A DNA stretch of 8,961 bases from KLAP211 sp964650085 (GCA_964650085.1 CAZYSE010000045.1:1-8961), one strand, 5' to 3'. Shown: positions 1 to 7,834, counted from the stretch's first letter. Notes: generated from the letters alone by a model not told the origin. Program-made: numbers and translations.

Positions 1-3000
1 ATATATTTTGACTCTACTGTTAACGAATTTTTATGTTCGGAAGATAATGGGGCGTATTTTGATTGTTTTGGAGCGAGTGGCGTAACTTCAGTTACTGCAG
101 GTTTGGGAATGGTAAATTCTGGAACTCCAACTGCTCCAATTTTAGATGTTCAAGCGATTAATGGAGTTAGAATTGATGCAACAAATGACGCTGTCATGTT
201 TGGAGGACCAGTTAACTCAGGATTAGGTCCATTAATTGAAGATACTCAGCTTCCGCAATCTGGATTCACATTAGCATTCTTAGGAAATTCGGGAACGGAT
301 TTATTTGGAATAGGAACAAATGCAACTGGAACTAACTTAAATGAAAGATTAGACGTTGTAGGAAATATCGAGAATATAGCTGATGATACTGTTAACCCAG
401 AAGTCATTAGCACAGTAAATACGTTGAATACACCAACTTCGATTCAAGTGGTTGGGAATAAAGCATTTATAACAGCTCAGACAAACAATATTCTTCAATC
501 CATCGATATTTCTACACCTTCAACAATGACAGTTGAGTACACAATCAATACCAATACTCAACAAGTCAATGATATTGTAGCTGGTGGTCGATATATTTAT
601 GCAACTGGTCAAGCATCTGGTCTATTGCAAGTTATTGATACTTATAATAATGGAGTAACTGTAAATACTGTAAAAGGTACTCTTGGGTTTACTGGCTTTC
701 AGATTCCTGCCCTAGCACTTTCGGGAAACTATTTAGCTGTACTGTTACAAGATGCTAATCCAGCAAATAACGATTTCCTTGCAATTGTAGATGTTTCAAA
801 TCCATCTTATCCAAGAGAGGTTGGAAGAGTCACTTTGGGAATTAACACCAACCCTACAGCTATAGATATCCAAGGTGGTATTGCTTACGTAACCTTTGGT
901 GTTCCTAGTAACCAATTGCGTGCGATCGATATAAATATACCTGAAGCACCTACTCAATATCCTCTATACTCTGCTCCTATTTGTCCAGATGCAACTTCTG
1001 TAGATGCATATGGTAGGTATGCTGTTGTGGGATGCTTTGGAACTGCTGCAATCGTAATAATGGACATCGCTAACCCTAACATAGCTGCGCCAGCACCTAT
1101 TGCTTCTTTTGCTGCAGGTGGAACAGTTACTGATCTTGAAGTTACTGGTCGATATTTGTTTGCAACATTGCAAAGTACAAATGAACTGAGAATGTGGGAT
1201 ATTGGAGTACCTTCATCTCCAGCGTTAGTAGGATTCGTAACAACTGGAGGAACCGGACCAAATTCATTAGATATTTCAGGAAGACATGTTTACGTAACAA
1301 ATTCAACTACAAATACAGTAGCTGCGATAGCGATAAATGGTATAGAAACTACAAGCATTTTAGCTCATAGTGTTGAAGCTGGTGGCTTAAATGTTGATGG
1401 AGACACAAACCTTTTTGGAAGAGTTAATATTGCTACCAGCGCGTCCATAGGTTCAAATGTTGATGTTGGTGGTGACTTAGCTGTTTCTGGTCAAGTTTCA
1501 ACATTAATTAATAGCTCAATTACTCCAGCTAGAGTTGGTAATTTATCAATGCCAGCAGGAAACAATACAGACATGGTTATAAATGGATCTTATGCTTACA
1601 TATTAGATCAAGCACTCAATACTCTTTCTGTAGTAAACGTTTCTAGCCCAACAGCGCCCGTGGTAGTTGGAGCTCCGATCCTTGCAGCTGGTTCACCAAG
1701 AACTATTTCGATAGCTGGTAGATACCTATTTGTAGGAACCGACAGTTCTACTTTACTAATTTACGATTTAACTAACCCTACTCTACCTGTTCTATTAACA
1801 ACATATACCCTTGCAACACCAACGGGAGTTCGAGACATCATTGCTACAGATAAATTTTTATACGTCACTGGTATAGCAAGTAACAGCGTTTTTGTACTTG
1901 ATATATCAAACATCAGATCCCCAAGATTAGTCTCTACAACTCCCGTTTGTGCAGACCCTACAACATTGACAATTCAAGATAAATACTTAGCGGTTGGTTG
2001 TTCGCAAGCTGTTATTGATAACGTTCAGATTTTCGACATTATTAACCCAACATTGCCTACACCTGTATCTACAATTTCGGTATCACTACCTGGCTTAGTT
2101 CCAGTAACAGACATCGATTTCCAAGGTAATACTCTGTATGTAACTACTGTTAACGGCTTTGCTCTATATAATGTAGCTATCATAACTGCTCCGGTAAATG
2201 TTTTCGGAAACGGATCATTCTTTGGAGGAGGTGGAGTAACGACTACTTCGCTAACAGTAAGTGGTCGATTTGCTTACGTCACATTAGGATCTGTAACGCC
2301 TATATGGTTTGTAGTTGATGTAAGCAATACTACTTTGCCTAGAGTTGTTGCTACTCCGTTTACTGCAGCTTCAATAAATAATAGAACATTGATACTAAGT
2401 GGAAAGTACATTTATACTTTGAACAATAACATCGGAAATAATTCTATTGAAATATTTGATGTTAACGGCGTGGAAACTTCGAATCTTGTGGCTCATAGTG
2501 GTCAGATCTCACAATTAGTTGTACAAAATGATGCAAACATTTTAGGAAACCTAACAGTTGCAGGAGGAGCGAATTTCGCACAAAACGTTAGCGTAAATGG
2601 AGATCAAACAGTAAATGGACAGTTGAATGTAACAGGAAAAAATCCAGTTTCGATTAGTACCACTGCTGCTGCAATGGGACCTTCTGCCGTAGCAACCTCT
2701 GGTAGATATCTTTACTTAGGTGCAACAACTGGTGGAAGAATTTATGATGTTAGCGATCCTACAGCACCTTTGTTAGTAAGTTCACCAGCTATACCAACAA
2801 ATAATAGAGCTATTATTGTAGGTCAGTATCTTTACACATCATTTGGTACTACATTCACTTTAAGCTCATTAGCAAATCCTTTTGCCCCTGTTGTATTAAG
2901 TAATACTGCTTTAACTGTTGCTAATAGAGCTTTTGATATTCAAGGAAAGTATGCATACATGATGAAATCAAATGGAGAATTGGATGTGATCGATATTTCG

Positions 3001-4809
3001 TCTACTCAAACAATGAACATAGTGTCTTCGACTTTAATTAGTGCTGGATCTATCAACTGGATTGAAGTTCAGGGTCAATATGCATACATATCTCATGCAG
3101 CCACAAATTCAATATATATTGTAAACATTAGCAACCCACTGGCTCCAACAATAGTTTCGTCTCTACCTTTCGGAACTACACCTACGAGAATGGTAGTTAG
3201 AGATTCATTCATGTACGTAAACTCTACTACAACTATGTACACAGTAAATATTGCAGATCCTGCTACTCCAGTAATTGTAAACACGATTCCTGGATTCGTA
3301 GGGGCGGCAATAGGATTGGAAATTAGTGGAAAAATGCTATATGTTTCTGGAACAGCTGGTCTGGGACTGCGAATTTACGACATATCCACACCAAGCACAC
3401 CTGTATTTGCATATACTGCTGCAGCTGGAAATCCAATTCCAAATGTAAAAGTATTAGGTCGTTATATTTACGCCGGAGACACAGCAATAGGTGGATTGAG
3501 AGTTTTGGATGCAGGTGGTGCATACATTCAACAATTAGAAGCAAGTGGAGTCGAGACTGATACCGTTGTAGCAAGAGGAGATTTGACGGCTAATACAGGA
3601 ATATTTAAAAATGGAATTAGCGTTACTAATTCGATGAATGTTATTGGAGATTCTAATGTAAGAGGTAAACTAACCGTTGGACAAAACAATATCGGGCCCT
3701 CATCCGGAACATTCCAAGAAGGCACAGGCTATGCATTCTCTGCAATGGCTGCACCAAACTCAGTTTCAACCGCTTCAGCAATTGCTGCAATTACAAACTT
3801 GATTCCGACTGATAGTATTAACAATAATGTTCTAAGGTTGAGTATGGGAACTCCAGCAATTGGTGGTAACGTAAACTCAAGATTTGTTAGATTCTTTGCT
3901 GGATTATCAACAGGGGATACTGGAGGAACAGCAGTAGGAAGCATAAGTTTAAATGGAGCCGCTGGAATTTCTTACAATACATCAGGAGCTGACTTTGGAG
4001 AGTACTACACTATTGCAGATAACGCACAAGTTGGAGAAATTGTAGCTGTAACTAGAAATGGAAATGTAAAAGGAGTCACAGGAGATAAAATTCTTGGAGT
4101 AATTTCTGACACTGCTGGATTTGTAGGAAATAGTGTTGAATATACAACTGAAGGAGAAATGCCTGCAGATAAGAAAATCGTTGGATTATTGGGTCAAATG
4201 AAAGTCAAGGTTACAGGAGAAAACGGTGCAATTGAACAAGGAGACTTTGTTGCGCTCTCTTCTACTGCCGGTTTTGGTATGAAGGCAACTCAAAATGGAA
4301 TGGTTCTTGGAAAGGCTATGGAAAATGGAGCTTGTGTAGACGCAGGTTGTACCGAAACTCTAATGGTGGCTGTACAGCCAACTTGGTATGTACCAGAGCT
4401 AGAAGGCTTATTAATGGGCGAATCTGACACAGAAACTGAAGAAGAACCAATTGATGTTCCAGTAAGCTCACTTTCAATGAACGATGTTCTTGGTTACTTA
4501 TCTACAAATGTACTAGAAGTACTAACTGCTAATACTTTGACTGTTAACTCTAGGCTAAACGTAAATGGTAGCCTTTATCTTGGAGCAAACAATACAGGTA
4601 AAGCATTTATTGGTGCAGGACAAACATCTGTTCAAGTTACATTCTTAAGTGCATTTGAATCAATTCCAAACGTGTTCTTAACTCAAAACAGCTTTGTTGA
4701 AGGTAAATTTAGAGTTACCAACGTAACTACAACAGGATTTACAATTGAACTGGAAAATATACAACCATCTGATGTAGAATTTACGTGGTTAAGTTCCGGA
4801 ACATTATGA
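1..4809 (+). CDS. Giant secreted fibre protein with three 7-bladed beta-propellers (5' end missing)
   Basis: The frame is open from base 1 to a TGA at 4807-4809, giving at least 1602 residues; signal peptide and true start lie outside the window. Codon 35 (TTG, 103) and codon 37 (ATG, 109) are only internal codons, because the upstream codons encode the same Gly/Ser/Thr-rich style of protein. Visible order: a fibre-like N-terminal stretch (1-400), then three propeller-plus-linker modules (400-1500, 1501-2640, 2641-3700), a peptidase-G2/chaperone-like domain (about 3960-4390), an acidic spacer rich in Glu and Thr, and an H-type-lectin-like end (4600-4806). Blades follow the LVIVD pattern: a hydrophobic strand, G-[RK]-Y-hydrophobic-Y-V, then V-x-D-[IV]-S-x-P. 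There are very few Lys/Arg and only eight Cys, all in local pairs, as expected for an extracellular protein. No sortase motif or C-terminal membrane segment is present. Inferred role: surface attachment or host-cell contact. The start of the next gene overlaps its stop. Architecture is well supported, function is not. Confidence 0.9.
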   Translation: MYFDSTVNEFLCSEDNGAYFDCFGASGVTSVTAGLGMVNSGTPTAPILDVQAINGVRIDATNDAVMFGGPVNSGLGPLIEDTQLPQSGFTLAFLGNSGTDLFGIGTNATGTNLNERLDVVGNIENIADDTVNPEVISTVNTLNTPTSIQVVGNKAFITAQTNNILQSIDISTPSTMTVEYTINTNTQQVNDIVAGGRYIYATGQASGLLQVIDTYNNGVTVNTVKGTLGFTGFQIPALALSGNYLAVLLQDANPANNDFLAIVDVSNPSYPREVGRVTLGINTNPTAIDIQGGIAYVTFGVPSNQLRAIDINIPEAPTQYPLYSAPICPDATSVDAYGRYAVVGCFGTAAIVIMDIANPNIAAPAPIASFAAGGTVTDLEVTGRYLFATLQSTNELRMWDIGVPSSPALVGFVTTGGTGPNSLDISGRHVYVTNSTTNTVAAIAINGIETTSILAHSVEAGGLNVDGDTNLFGRVNIATSASIGSNVDVGGDLAVSGQVSTLINSSITPARVGNLSMPAGNNTDMVINGSYAYILDQALNTLSVVNVSSPTAPVVVGAPILAAGSPRTISIAGRYLFVGTDSSTLLIYDLTNPTLPVLLTTYTLATPTGVRDIIATDKFLYVTGIASNSVFVLDISNIRSPRLVSTTPVCADPTTLTIQDKYLAVGCSQAVIDNVQIFDIINPTLPTPVSTISVSLPGLVPVTDIDFQGNTLYVTTVNGFALYNVAIITAPVNVFGNGSFFGGGGVTTTSLTVSGRFAYVTLGSVTPIWFVVDVSNTTLPRVVATPFTAASINNRTLILSGKYIYTLNNNIGNNSIEIFDVNGVETSNLVAHSGQISQLVVQNDANILGNLTVAGGANFAQNVSVNGDQTVNGQLNVTGKNPVSISTTAAAMGPSAVATSGRYLYLGATTGGRIYDVSDPTAPLLVSSPAIPTNNRAIIVGQYLYTSFGTTFTLSSLANPFAPVVLSNTALTVANRAFDIQGKYAYMMKSNGELDVIDISSTQTMNIVSSTLISAGSINWIEVQGQYAYISHAATNSIYIVNISNPLAPTIVSSLPFGTTPTRMVVRDSFMYVNSTTTMYTVNIADPATPVIVNTIPGFVGAAIGLEISGKMLYVSGTAGLGLRIYDISTPSTPVFAYTAAAGNPIPNVKVLGRYIYAGDTAIGGLRVLDAGGAYIQQLEASGVETDTVVARGDLTANTGIFKNGISVTNSMNVIGDSNVRGKLTVGQNNIGPSSGTFQEGTGYAFSAMAAPNSVSTASAIAAITNLIPTDSINNNVLRLSMGTPAIGGNVNSRFVRFFAGLSTGDTGGTAVGSISLNGAAGISYNTSGADFGEYYTIADNAQVGEIVAVTRNGNVKGVTGDKILGVISDTAGFVGNSVEYTTEGEMPADKKIVGLLGQMKVKVTGENGAIEQGDFVALSSTAGFGMKATQNGMVLGKAMENGACVDAGCTETLMVAVQPTWYVPELEGLLMGESDTETEEEPIDVPVSSLSMNDVLGYLSTNVLEVLTANTLTVNSRLNVNGSLYLGANNTGKAFIGAGQTSVQVTFLSAFESIPNVFLTQNSFVEGKFRVTNVTTTGFTIELENIQPSDVEFTWLSSGTL
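400..1500 (+). repeat. Module 1: seven-blade propeller plus linker
   Basis: Seven blade cores can be read in order, beginning with TSIQVVG, NDIVAGG, PALALSG, TAIDIQG, TSVDAYG, TDLEVTG and NSLDISG. The linker from 1336 starts N-G-I-E-T and alternates short strands with G-D/G-G turns, like a stalk or coiled fibre. The repeat is at protein level; the DNA copies are diverged. Blade boundaries are by eye. Confidence 0.75.
1501..2640 (+). repeat. Module 2: seven-blade propeller plus linker
   Basis: Seven blade cores begin with TDMVING, RTISIAG, RDIIATD, TTLTIQD, TDIDFQG, TSLTVSG and RTLILSG. The linker from 2464 starts N-G-V-E-T, matching linker 1 exactly 376 codons later, and continues with repeated V-x-G-D and V-N-G-Q turns. 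It has the same layout as module 1 with little DNA identity, so it is an old internal duplication. Confidence 0.75.
2641..3700 (+). repeat. Module 3: seven-blade propeller plus linker
   Basis: Seven blade cores begin with SAVATSG, RAIIVGQ, RAFDIQG, NWIEVQG, TRMVVRD, IGLEISG and PNVKVLG. The linker from 3544 starts S-G-V-E-T, 360 codons after linker 2. Unlike modules 1 and 2, this one has no cysteines. Confidence 0.75.
3961..4390 (+). other. Peptidase-G2 / intramolecular-chaperone-like domain in the fibre protein
   Basis: The segment opens with the motif S-G-A-D-F-G-E-Y-Y, followed by a glycine-turn beta domain with I-L-G-V-I-S-D-T-A and G-N. This is the pattern of C-terminal chaperone or autoprocessing domains in phage neck appendages and tail spikes, also common in large CPR surface proteins. 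Whether it cleaves itself cannot be told from the sequence. The C-x4-C pair near 4332-4350 lies inside it. Confidence 0.6.
4600..4806 (+). other. H-type-lectin-like terminal domain of the fibre protein
   Basis: The last ~69 residues have the strand order V-x-V-x-F, then F-x-S-I-P-N-V-F-L-T, then F-R-V-x-N-V-T-T-T-G-F-T-I, then a final strand with F-x-W-L. This resembles H-type lectin or tail-fibre tip domains, which bind sugars. The assignment rests on pattern only. Confidence 0.5.
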
Positions 4810-5498
4810 TAAAAACAGCACCTACTCTTGTCTTAAACGGACAGAAGAAGCCTATTCCTACTACAAAAATTCAATCTCGCAATTTTTCTCAACTAAGAAA
4901 TTTTGCCGTTCTGATTTTAGTTTTTGTTCTTGGAGGACTAACTATTTACTTTTATTTGAACTCTAGAGCTAATCAAACTGCCGTGCTTTCCGACACAGAA
5001 ATCCAAGCAATCAAAGATAAATTGAGCAAAAACATTATTATTGAAGGTATCGAAACATACGATGTCGGATTAATTAAAGATATCGAGGCTCTGAAACAAA
5101 GTAACCCAGTGTTTTTTAAAAACGCTGAAAACGGAGATGCATTAGTGGTTTCTACTACGCAAGCAATTATTTTTAGACCAAGCAACGAGTTGATAATAAA
5201 CGTTGGTCCAGTAACTGACGATAGATCGAAAGTTAGAATTGAACTAAGAGGAACGTCTGCTAATTCTAATCTGGACGTTGCAGAACAAACTATTGAACAA
5301 GCAAACGAGAATTTTATAGTTGTAGGTAGAGGAACTGTGGCCGACGGTTCTGGTATTTCACCAGGTATCGTGCCTCAATCGTACTTTGATGAAACTGGAA
5401 TAAACCAACTAAAATCGCTTTTGAATCTTGAAGTTTTAGACTCCCTACCAGACGCAGAAACCAATTTCTCATCAGCAGATATTGTAATCTACATATAG
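4806..5498 (+). CDS. Single-pass membrane protein with LytR_C-like extracytoplasmic domain
   Basis: I chose the ATG at 4806 (230 residues), which overlaps the fibre gene stop as ATGA; a GTG at 4785 would add seven residues but has no ribosome site. The N-terminus (1-31) is basic and cytoplasmic. Residues 32-51 are a clear transmembrane helix and the rest is predicted outside. Residues about 97-136 hold a block with N-P-x-F, E-N-G-D-A-L and F-R-P-S-N-E that I associate with membrane proteins of Patescibacteria. Residues about 142-230 fit the LytR_C (PF13399-type) pattern: an opening V-x-I-E-L-R-G-T strand, a helix, a F-I-V-V-G strand, P-G-I-V-P, and a closing A-D-I-V-I-Y strand. LytR_C usually accompanies LCP cell-wall ligases; no LCP domain is present here. 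Coupling to the fibre gene suggests it anchors or exports that protein (inference). Confidence 0.8.
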   Translation: MIKTAPTLVLNGQKKPIPTTKIQSRNFSQLRNFAVLILVFVLGGLTIYFYLNSRANQTAVLSDTEIQAIKDKLSKNIIIEGIETYDVGLIKDIEALKQSNPVFFKNAENGDALVVSTTQAIIFRPSNELIINVGPVTDDRSKVRIELRGTSANSNLDVAEQTIEQANENFIVVGRGTVADGSGISPGIVPQSYFDETGINQLKSLLNLEVLDSLPDAETNFSSADIVIYI

Positions 5499-5527
5499 TT
5501 GCGAGTATCTCCCCACGATGCTAATAT
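5499..5527 (+). promoter_or_regulatory. Possible promoter for the DHH-like gene
   Basis: TTGCGA (5499-5504) and TAATAT (5522-5527) are 17 bp apart, each matching 4 of 6 consensus bases. A start near 5534 would leave a short leader with no SD before the ATG at 5551. Weak; read-through from upstream is equally possible. Confidence 0.25.
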
Positions 5528-5550
5528 CACATACTTAATGCAATTATTTC

Positions 5551-6600
5551 ATGGCAGTTACGCTAGATTACATTTCTAATAATCTTGCTGTTGAACAAAT
5601 AAAAGTTCCTCAACAAGTATCTGTTGTAGATCAGACAGTCAGATATACTCCAGAAGTTCTACGAGAGTTGTACAAAAGAGAGAACAAAATTTTTGTACTG
5701 GATTTCCATGTTTTGTTTTCTAAACAGGATATTAGTTCAGGAAATGTAAAACACTTATTGGGACCGGATGGGGAAATCCTAGGTTTAGTTGATGATTCAT
5801 CCTTTCCTGCGATTATTAATATTGATCACCATTCTCAACACCCAAGCTTTGCGAGCAATATCTCTACGACACACCAGGCGTTAATCTTTTCTAAATGTAT
5901 GCCTCATCTTCTAGATCAATTCTCGCCGATTTTAGTTAATCATGTAGATACAGATAGCGTTCTATCTGTGCTGGCTCTAACCAATCCTGAACTGCCTCCA
6001 CTACTTCAAATCGCGTTTGCTCACGCAGCAATTGCCGCAGATCACACTGGAGAATTTAACGAAATAGTTGTGCTGATGGACTCATTATATAAAATGAGAG
6101 ATATTCATCTGAGCATGAACACTTTGATAAAATTCTTAAAGTCAGGTTTTATGCCTGATTGGATTACTGAAAAATATGAAATCGAAATACAACGGCTTAA
6201 ACTCTCAGACGAAATTGTTCGACAAAGACAATTTGTAGATCTGGGTGAAGGTGTAATTCTTATAAACAGAAGTGATGGTGACAGGTTACAAACTGCGCCG
6301 TTTCCAGAATTATTTAAAAAGTATGGAATACCTTGTAGCATGGTAATAATTGCAAATCCTATGTATGGTAAGTTTGCGTTTAATGTAAGAAGCTGCAGAG
6401 ATTTCCCGATTGGACACACATTGCAAGAAGCATCATCCACTTTGAATTTACAACGTTTCGGCTACGGAGGAAGAGCAAATGCTGGAGGTAATGACCGAAT
6501 GTTAGGCGATGCTGAATTTATACTTCCCAATGACTTTGGGAGTTTATTTGTAGAATATTTTGAGAAACTACGATCGGACGCAACGAAAACAGATTTTTAG
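5551..6600 (+). CDS. DHH-superfamily phosphoesterase-like protein
   Basis: A 349-residue soluble protein without signal or membrane segments. ATG 5551 is the only possible ATG, since an in-frame TAA lies at 5536-5538. Metal-binding-type motifs are visible: I-D-H-H at 91-94, N-H-V-D-T-D-S at 130-136, A-D-H-T-G-E at 163-168, and a glycine-rich G-Y-G-G-R-A-N-A-G-G at 304-313 like the DHHA1 substrate-binding loop. DHH proteins (RecJ, nanoRNase, c-di-AMP phosphodiesterase, pyrophosphatase) use Mn2+ to cleave phosphodiester or phosphoanhydride bonds. The motif order is unusual: the D-H-H triad comes before the H-x-D-x-D segment. It could belong to a DUF branch of the superfamily; the substrate cannot be named. 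It starts 52 bp after the membrane protein gene and has no SD. Confidence 0.65.
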   Translation: MAVTLDYISNNLAVEQIKVPQQVSVVDQTVRYTPEVLRELYKRENKIFVLDFHVLFSKQDISSGNVKHLLGPDGEILGLVDDSSFPAIINIDHHSQHPSFASNISTTHQALIFSKCMPHLLDQFSPILVNHVDTDSVLSVLALTNPELPPLLQIAFAHAAIAADHTGEFNEIVVLMDSLYKMRDIHLSMNTLIKFLKSGFMPDWITEKYEIEIQRLKLSDEIVRQRQFVDLGEGVILINRSDGDRLQTAPFPELFKKYGIPCSMVIIANPMYGKFAFNVRSCRDFPIGHTLQEASSTLNLQRFGYGGRANAGGNDRMLGDAEFILPNDFGSLFVEYFEKLRSDATKTDF

Positions 6601-6705
6601 TTCTATGTCCCAGCCACTCTCTTCTTAAGACTGATTAAACAACGTTCAGTTTTCTGTTTTCAGCTTTGCTTTTAAATCTTGAACCTTGATTCTTATTTTC
6701 TGTAG

Positions 6706-6711
6706 TATAAT
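6706..6711 (+). promoter_or_regulatory. Consensus -10 box for the 6738-7777 operon
   Basis: A perfect TATAAT lies 26 bp before the ATG at 6738, so the leader would be about 20 nt and SD-free. Nearby -35-like hexamers are badly spaced: TTGATT at 6686 leaves 14 bp and TTGAAC at 6679 leaves 21 bp. The rest of the 137-bp gap (6601-6705) holds no gene and no convincing terminator for the upstream gene. Confidence 0.55.
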
Positions 6712-6737
6712 CTTATATATCTGTTATTAAATAGAAT

Positions 6738-7148
6738 ATGAAGAAAGTAGGTAAGATCACATATATCGCTGACTCAAAATTTGCAATTGCGGAAACAACA
6801 GAGTTTTTAATTCTTGGATCTGAAGTTCTAGTTTGTAATGAAATTCAACTAGGAAGTGAGGATAAAACGTTCAGAATTCCTAAAGGAAAATTGAAAGTTG
6901 TAATGCTTCAAAACGAAAATAACTATTTACTATCGGTAGTTTCCAAAGACAAAGCTGAAGATACTCAGGAGAATCAAAGCCTATCAAGAAGCTTAAGCAT
7001 TTTTGCTTCTCTATTCCCAAATAACGCAGGAGAAGTTGAAATTCCTGCAGGCGAATTAGCTGAATACAGCGCTAAATTGGATTCTGGAGATAAAGAAAAT
7101 ATTAAAGTGAACCCTAAAGTTAACGTAGGTGACGCGATATTCTTTTAA
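6738..7148 (+). CDS. Unknown small beta-rich cytoplasmic protein
   Basis: A 136-residue protein that I do not recognise. ATG 6738 follows a consensus -10 box with no SD. It opens with M-K-K-V-G-K-I-T-Y-I and ends V-N-V-G-D-A-I-F-F, both typical of small beta-barrels in which a closing V-x-V-G-D strand pairs with the first. Residues 23-70 are alternating hydrophobic strands. Residues about 72-84 are polar and probably a flexible loop. There is one Cys (33), no signal peptide and no membrane helix. It shares a promoter and a TAATG overlap with the next gene, so the two are probably made together and may interact (inference). Confidence 0.75.
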   Translation: MKKVGKITYIADSKFAIAETTEFLILGSEVLVCNEIQLGSEDKTFRIPKGKLKVVMLQNENNYLLSVVSKDKAEDTQENQSLSRSLSIFASLFPNNAGEVEIPAGELAEYSAKLDSGDKENIKVNPKVNVGDAIFF

Positions 7149-7777
7149 TGGAATTAGACGTAAAGTTCTTACCAAAAGTTGAATTTTATATCTCAGATTT
7201 AGGCGAGACTCTTCAATTATCAGTTAAACTTGTCACTTACAAATACAAAGTTAATGTATTAGGTGCGGATATTGATTTATCTAGCGATAAATTTCGAATT
7301 TCTCAAACAATTTCTTATATTCGAAGGTACTTAGAACCACAAGTTTCAATCAACTTAGACTTTCAGATTGGCATATCTAATAAGGGTAATTCCACTAATT
7401 TACTAGTTCAAGAATTCCGTTCACTAATTCATTCCGAAAGTTCTAAGATAGTGAACAATGCAAACTTATCCGACGAAATCAAAGCAGAACTTTATCGCCT
7501 TAAAGATGAATACAAAGAAAGAATCCTCTCTTCGCTTATTCTTCCAAACGAAGAAATTAGAACGAAAATTAAAATTGATTACGATCCTATTAAAGGTAGA
7601 TTTGATAAATTCAACAAGGAAAGTGTTTTTATCGAAAAAACGTTTGTAATACCTACTAGCGAAGTAGTTGGGTTGAACGTAGATAATTACTTAATGAAGA
7701 TTGTTTCAGAAGTTATATTTCAACCAAGTGAGGTTGAGATTCAATCTCCACGAATCCAGATTCTTCAGGGAAACTAA
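7148..7777 (+). CDS. Unknown 209-residue protein, second gene of the operon
   Basis: The ATG at 7148-7150 shares its A with the upstream TAA (TAATG), so translation is probably by re-initiation. I do not recognise a family. Residues 1-80 alternate strands with polar turns; residues about 107-130 form a charged amphipathic helix (E-I-K-A-E-L-Y-R-L-K-D-E-Y-K-E-R) that may be a short coiled coil; residues 138-195 return to strands. There are no cysteines, signal peptide or membrane segment. It is rich in Lys, Glu and Ile, as usual for AT-rich cytoplasmic proteins. It ends with tandem TAA-TAG stops directly before a strong hairpin, closing the operon. Confidence 0.75.
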   Translation: MELDVKFLPKVEFYISDLGETLQLSVKLVTYKYKVNVLGADIDLSSDKFRISQTISYIRRYLEPQVSINLDFQIGISNKGNSTNLLVQEFRSLIHSESSKIVNNANLSDEIKAELYRLKDEYKERILSSLILPNEEIRTKIKIDYDPIKGRFDKFNKESVFIEKTFVIPTSEVVGLNVDNYLMKIVSEVIFQPSEVEIQSPRIQILQGN

Positions 7778-7782
7778 TAGGA

Positions 7783-7806
7783 AGAGGACGGTTTTACCCG
7801 TCCTCT
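7783..7806 (+). terminator. Hairpin closing the two-gene operon
   Basis: A perfect 9-bp stem, AGAGGACGG (7783-7791) with CCGTCCTCT (7798-7806), has a 6-base loop TTTTAC, six bases after the tandem stops. It is one of the few GC-rich stems here. There is no T-tract behind it on either strand, so it may act by RNA 3'-end protection or be a weak or bidirectional terminator. Confidence 0.6.
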
Positions 7807-7812
7807 AAAGTT

Positions 7813-7834
7813 GATCTTAAATCTAGAAAATTGA
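7813..7834 (+). repeat. Left inverted repeat of the small cassette
   Basis: Reads GATCTT-AAATCTAGAAAA-TTGA inward. The complement of 8131-8154 reads the same apart from two short indels (TA after GATCTT, and three A instead of four before TTGA). The geometry is that of terminal inverted repeats around the 62-codon gene. No target-site duplication was found. Confidence 0.5.

Noticed and set aside
103..111. TTG/ATG as the start of the giant gene
   Set aside because: The frame is open back to base 1 with protein of the same style, including a Cys pair; no SD or signal peptide follows.
3093..3944. Several antisense frames of 60-85 codons under the fibre gene
   Set aside because: They are shadows of a low-stop, Thr/Ala/Val-rich gene, with no SD and no plausible protein.
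4785..4805. GTG start for the LytR_C-like membrane protein
   Set aside because: It adds seven residues inside the fibre gene; the ATG at 4806 in the ATGA overlap is the natural start.
4807..4812. TGA read as glycine (code 25), since TGA is followed in frame by TAA
   Set aside because: No in-frame TGA occurs in any long gene here, and the many glycines use GGN codons, so TGA is a stop.
6105..6440. 111-codon antisense frame in the DHH-like gene
   Set aside because: It lies wholly inside a motif-bearing gene and has no ribosome site or recognisable domain.
6623..6630. Palindrome TCTTAAGA after the DHH-like gene
   Set aside because: Only 8 bp with no loop or T-tract; expected by chance.
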